In this document: one piece after another, positions 62,201-64,000 of the stretch
How the letters are laid out: each line of letters starts with the position of its first letter
How positions within the stretch are numbered: the first letter of the stretch is position 1
Assembly (NCBI GenBank): GCA_964057225.1
Contig: OZ059897.1
Coordinates: 6,572,001-6,636,000, forward strand
Direction: 5' to 3'
DNA: 64,000 nt
DNA from: Auanema rhodensis
Taxonomy: Eukaryota > Nematoda > Chromadorea > Rhabditida > Rhabditidae
Notes under the pieces: generated by a model
Databases searched by the model: none
What the model was told of the DNA's origin: nothing
What the model saw: the letters and a program-made list of their open reading frames with translations, nothing else
Made by a program: the position numbers and the translations under genes

Positions 62201-64000
62201 ACACTATTCAGCTGTTTCATACTATTACTCAAAAGATTAATATGTTTTTTCAGTGTTATATCTTTTCGTTCAATTAAAAATGCTAGTGAATGAAGCTTTC
62301 GCTCAAATCGATATCGCCTAAAACGTTGTTTTTAAAACTTTTTCTCAGCATCTTCTTCGGAACCTAAACAAAAATGCTGAAATAGCCAAAAGGATAAGTG
62401 CTGCTACAACAGCTGCACAGAGAATGAAGATGAGAATCTTATCAGATTCTGACATGCATAATTCTCCATGAAAACCACATGAAGGTGTATCCGATGGTTG
62501 ACCATCTATCCAATTGATTTTCAACGGGTCATCGTAGTGTTCGGTTATCTGAAGATTCAGATGAGCTTATATCCGAAATCATGTGAATATCCAAACCCAT
62601 GTGGTATTTTCCAGTGATCTCTGGCGTACACGTCCAACAGACCAAAGGTTATAATCAGAGTTCTTTTCAAAAAAGTAATAAAGCTGCAAAGCTGCTATCA
62701 GATCTCCATCACTATCAATTAATTCTTCGAATCCAGTCACACCTAAGTTCAGAAATATCCAAATGAAAACCACGTTTTAGGGAGAAAAATCTTACTAGTT
62801 ATGGATCTACTGAGTAAATATTCATAAAAGATTGATCCATCCATAATATTTGCAACCTATTGCGCTCTGTCTTATGTTCAAGAGCTATACAAGAAACTTA
62901 CCTGATTAAGAGCATTTTCACCAGCCATAGCATAAAGCATTAATGAATCATAAGCACGTTGTACTCTACCCCAAGATTCTTTCGGAAGTTTCTTGAAAGA
63001 ATTTCATATTTAACTAAAGTTTTGAATAGGATTCTTACATTTGTTTTAGATTTTTTAGGTGGACATATAGGATCACAAGGTTTCTTATCAATTGTATATT
63101 TTTTGACCTTAAATCTTATAAAATTAGAAATATTTTAATTTGAAAAACAAAAACTTTTTGTTGAAATAATTGCCAATCCTTATTTGCATAAGTGGGTACG
63201 GGAGCATCTGATAGTATAACTAAGTTTTGATAAATAAGCTTTAAATCATTTTCTGTGCTATTGATAAACCAATCTTAATTGAGAAATATTATATTTAAGA
63301 ACCAGGACTTCTGAATATAACCGTCTGGGACTCCAAGTTTTAGATCATATACAGTGCTGGATGGTGAGTTAAGCCATCCTTCATTGTATTGATGAGGAAG
63401 AAATGAAATTACAAAATACTCTCCTTCGTCCATTGAGCCCGTTTCAATCATAGCCTATGTTATTAAAGTTCCAAATGTTCTTTTCAACCTGAATTTTGAT
63501 TTAACAACCTGATAATACTGACGGAAAAATGCTGCTTGACTTGAAGCATCATATATTATGAAAACTGAAAAAAAAAGTTGGAAAAACTTTGATAAAGTTC
63601 AAAGAAGCTTACTTCTAGCTTTTGACATATCAGATTTAACTTTTGCACGCAATACATCAAGACTGTTTGAATTAATTCGTGAATCAACCAAAACTTTAAA
63701 TTTTTCCAAGTTTAAAGTTTCTTAAAGTAAATTTTCAGTTTTATATATCTGAATAGTTTAAAAACTCTTATATTACCTACAAGATAACCTCTCACACTAG
63801 AATAGAATGGATCATCTATAGCTGAAGATGAAACAACAGCTACATTTCGCCATTCATATTGCCGAAGAATAGCCAAAATAGCCTAAAATTTCGAGAATAT
63901 TCTGAATATTCTTTTAAGCAATCCTTTCAAAAACCTTAGTAATTGACATTGGCGATGGATTAAATGAAATGAATTTTCTTGGAACTCCTTTATAATTATT
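59221..64000 (-). CDS. Receptor guanylyl cyclase, 5' end outside window
   Basis: More than twenty short minus-strand exons end in TGA at 59221-59223. 64000 to about 62480 gives a ligand-binding ectodomain with [20 protein letters not shown], then CGFHGELC before the membrane. A single membrane span (about 62450-62370) is followed by [16 protein letters not shown]. The kinase homology domain (about 61850-60780) has HGRLKSTNC with no catalytic Asp and TAPELLRW, so it is a pseudokinase. A dimerisation coil follows, then the cyclase domain (about 60540-59500) with [25 protein letters not shown] and [20 protein letters not shown]. It converts GTP to cGMP in response to a ligand. The Gly before the second metal Asp (usually TIGDAY) is Ala. 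Domain order is that of NPR-A and worm GCY receptors; gcy-28 is the worm gene I would compare first. Confidence 0.95.
59826..59844. repeat. ACGTGAA palindrome in cyclase intron
   Basis: TACGTGAA, GTT, TTCACGTA: an 8-bp perfect inverted repeat of the ACGTGAA type, in an intron. Confidence 0.6.

Noticed and set aside
1-64000. CRISPR arrays, rRNA or bacterial-type operons
   Set aside because: None seen; the repeats are eukaryotic microsatellites and short tandem duplications, and genes carry spliceosomal introns.

Overview
The window is nucl­ear DNA of a nematode. The genes are split by many short introns (mostly about 35-60 nt) with TTTCAG-type 3' splice sites. Several starts sit just behind a TTTCAG/TATAG acceptor, as expected for spliced-leader trans-splicing. 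An NDUFB8 gene is followed 180 bp later, on the same strand, by ing-3; from memory the two C. elegans genes (Y51H1A.3/.4) are also neighbours, which suggests a conserved operon. The DNA is AT-rich, with long (GA)n, (TA)n and polypyrimidine tracts. The species cannot be told from the sequence.

Layout. 1-373: last exons of a coiled-coil protein (+). 1.25-2.25 kb: probable coiled-coil relic (-). 2.8-3.2 kb: small secreted prepropeptide-like gene (+). 4.7-5.1 kb: broken reading frame (-). 7.0-9.5 kb: ING-family PHD protein (+). 11.1-13.2 kb: FAF1/UBXN-3 (+). 13.48-14.07 kb: internally deleted mariner element. 14.3-14.8 kb: secreted Cys-containing protein (-). 15.5-18.3 kb: NDUFB8 then ing-3 (-). 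18.7-20.7 kb: heavily decayed gene (+). 21.5-22.6 kb: secreted protein with four EF-hands (+). 24.3-28.35 kb: alpha-arrestin with two PPxY motifs (-). 28.4-39.9 kb: a gene desert of microsatellites with a few coding-like islands. 39.9-47.3 kb: class A GPCR with a 4.5-kb first intron (+). 48.8-49.2 kb: 75-residue unknown protein (+). 50.2-51.8 kb: CK1/TTBK-type kinase (+). 52.3-55.2 kb: TTC39-family TPR protein (-), perhaps with a 5' exon at 57.9 kb. 59.2-64.0 kb: receptor guanylyl cyclase (-), continuing past the window end.

Most genes are ordinary eukaryotic ones: chromatin reading (two ING proteins), p97/CDC48 adaptor, complex I, receptor trafficking, signalling. No linked pathway or clear new system is evident. 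The more unusual points are two ING3-type genes flanking FAF1 in opposite orientation, the mariner deletion derivative with intact terminal repeats, several decayed reading frames hidden between live genes, a kinase gene needing an intron of 34 nt or less, and a GPCR with AHY where DRY is expected.
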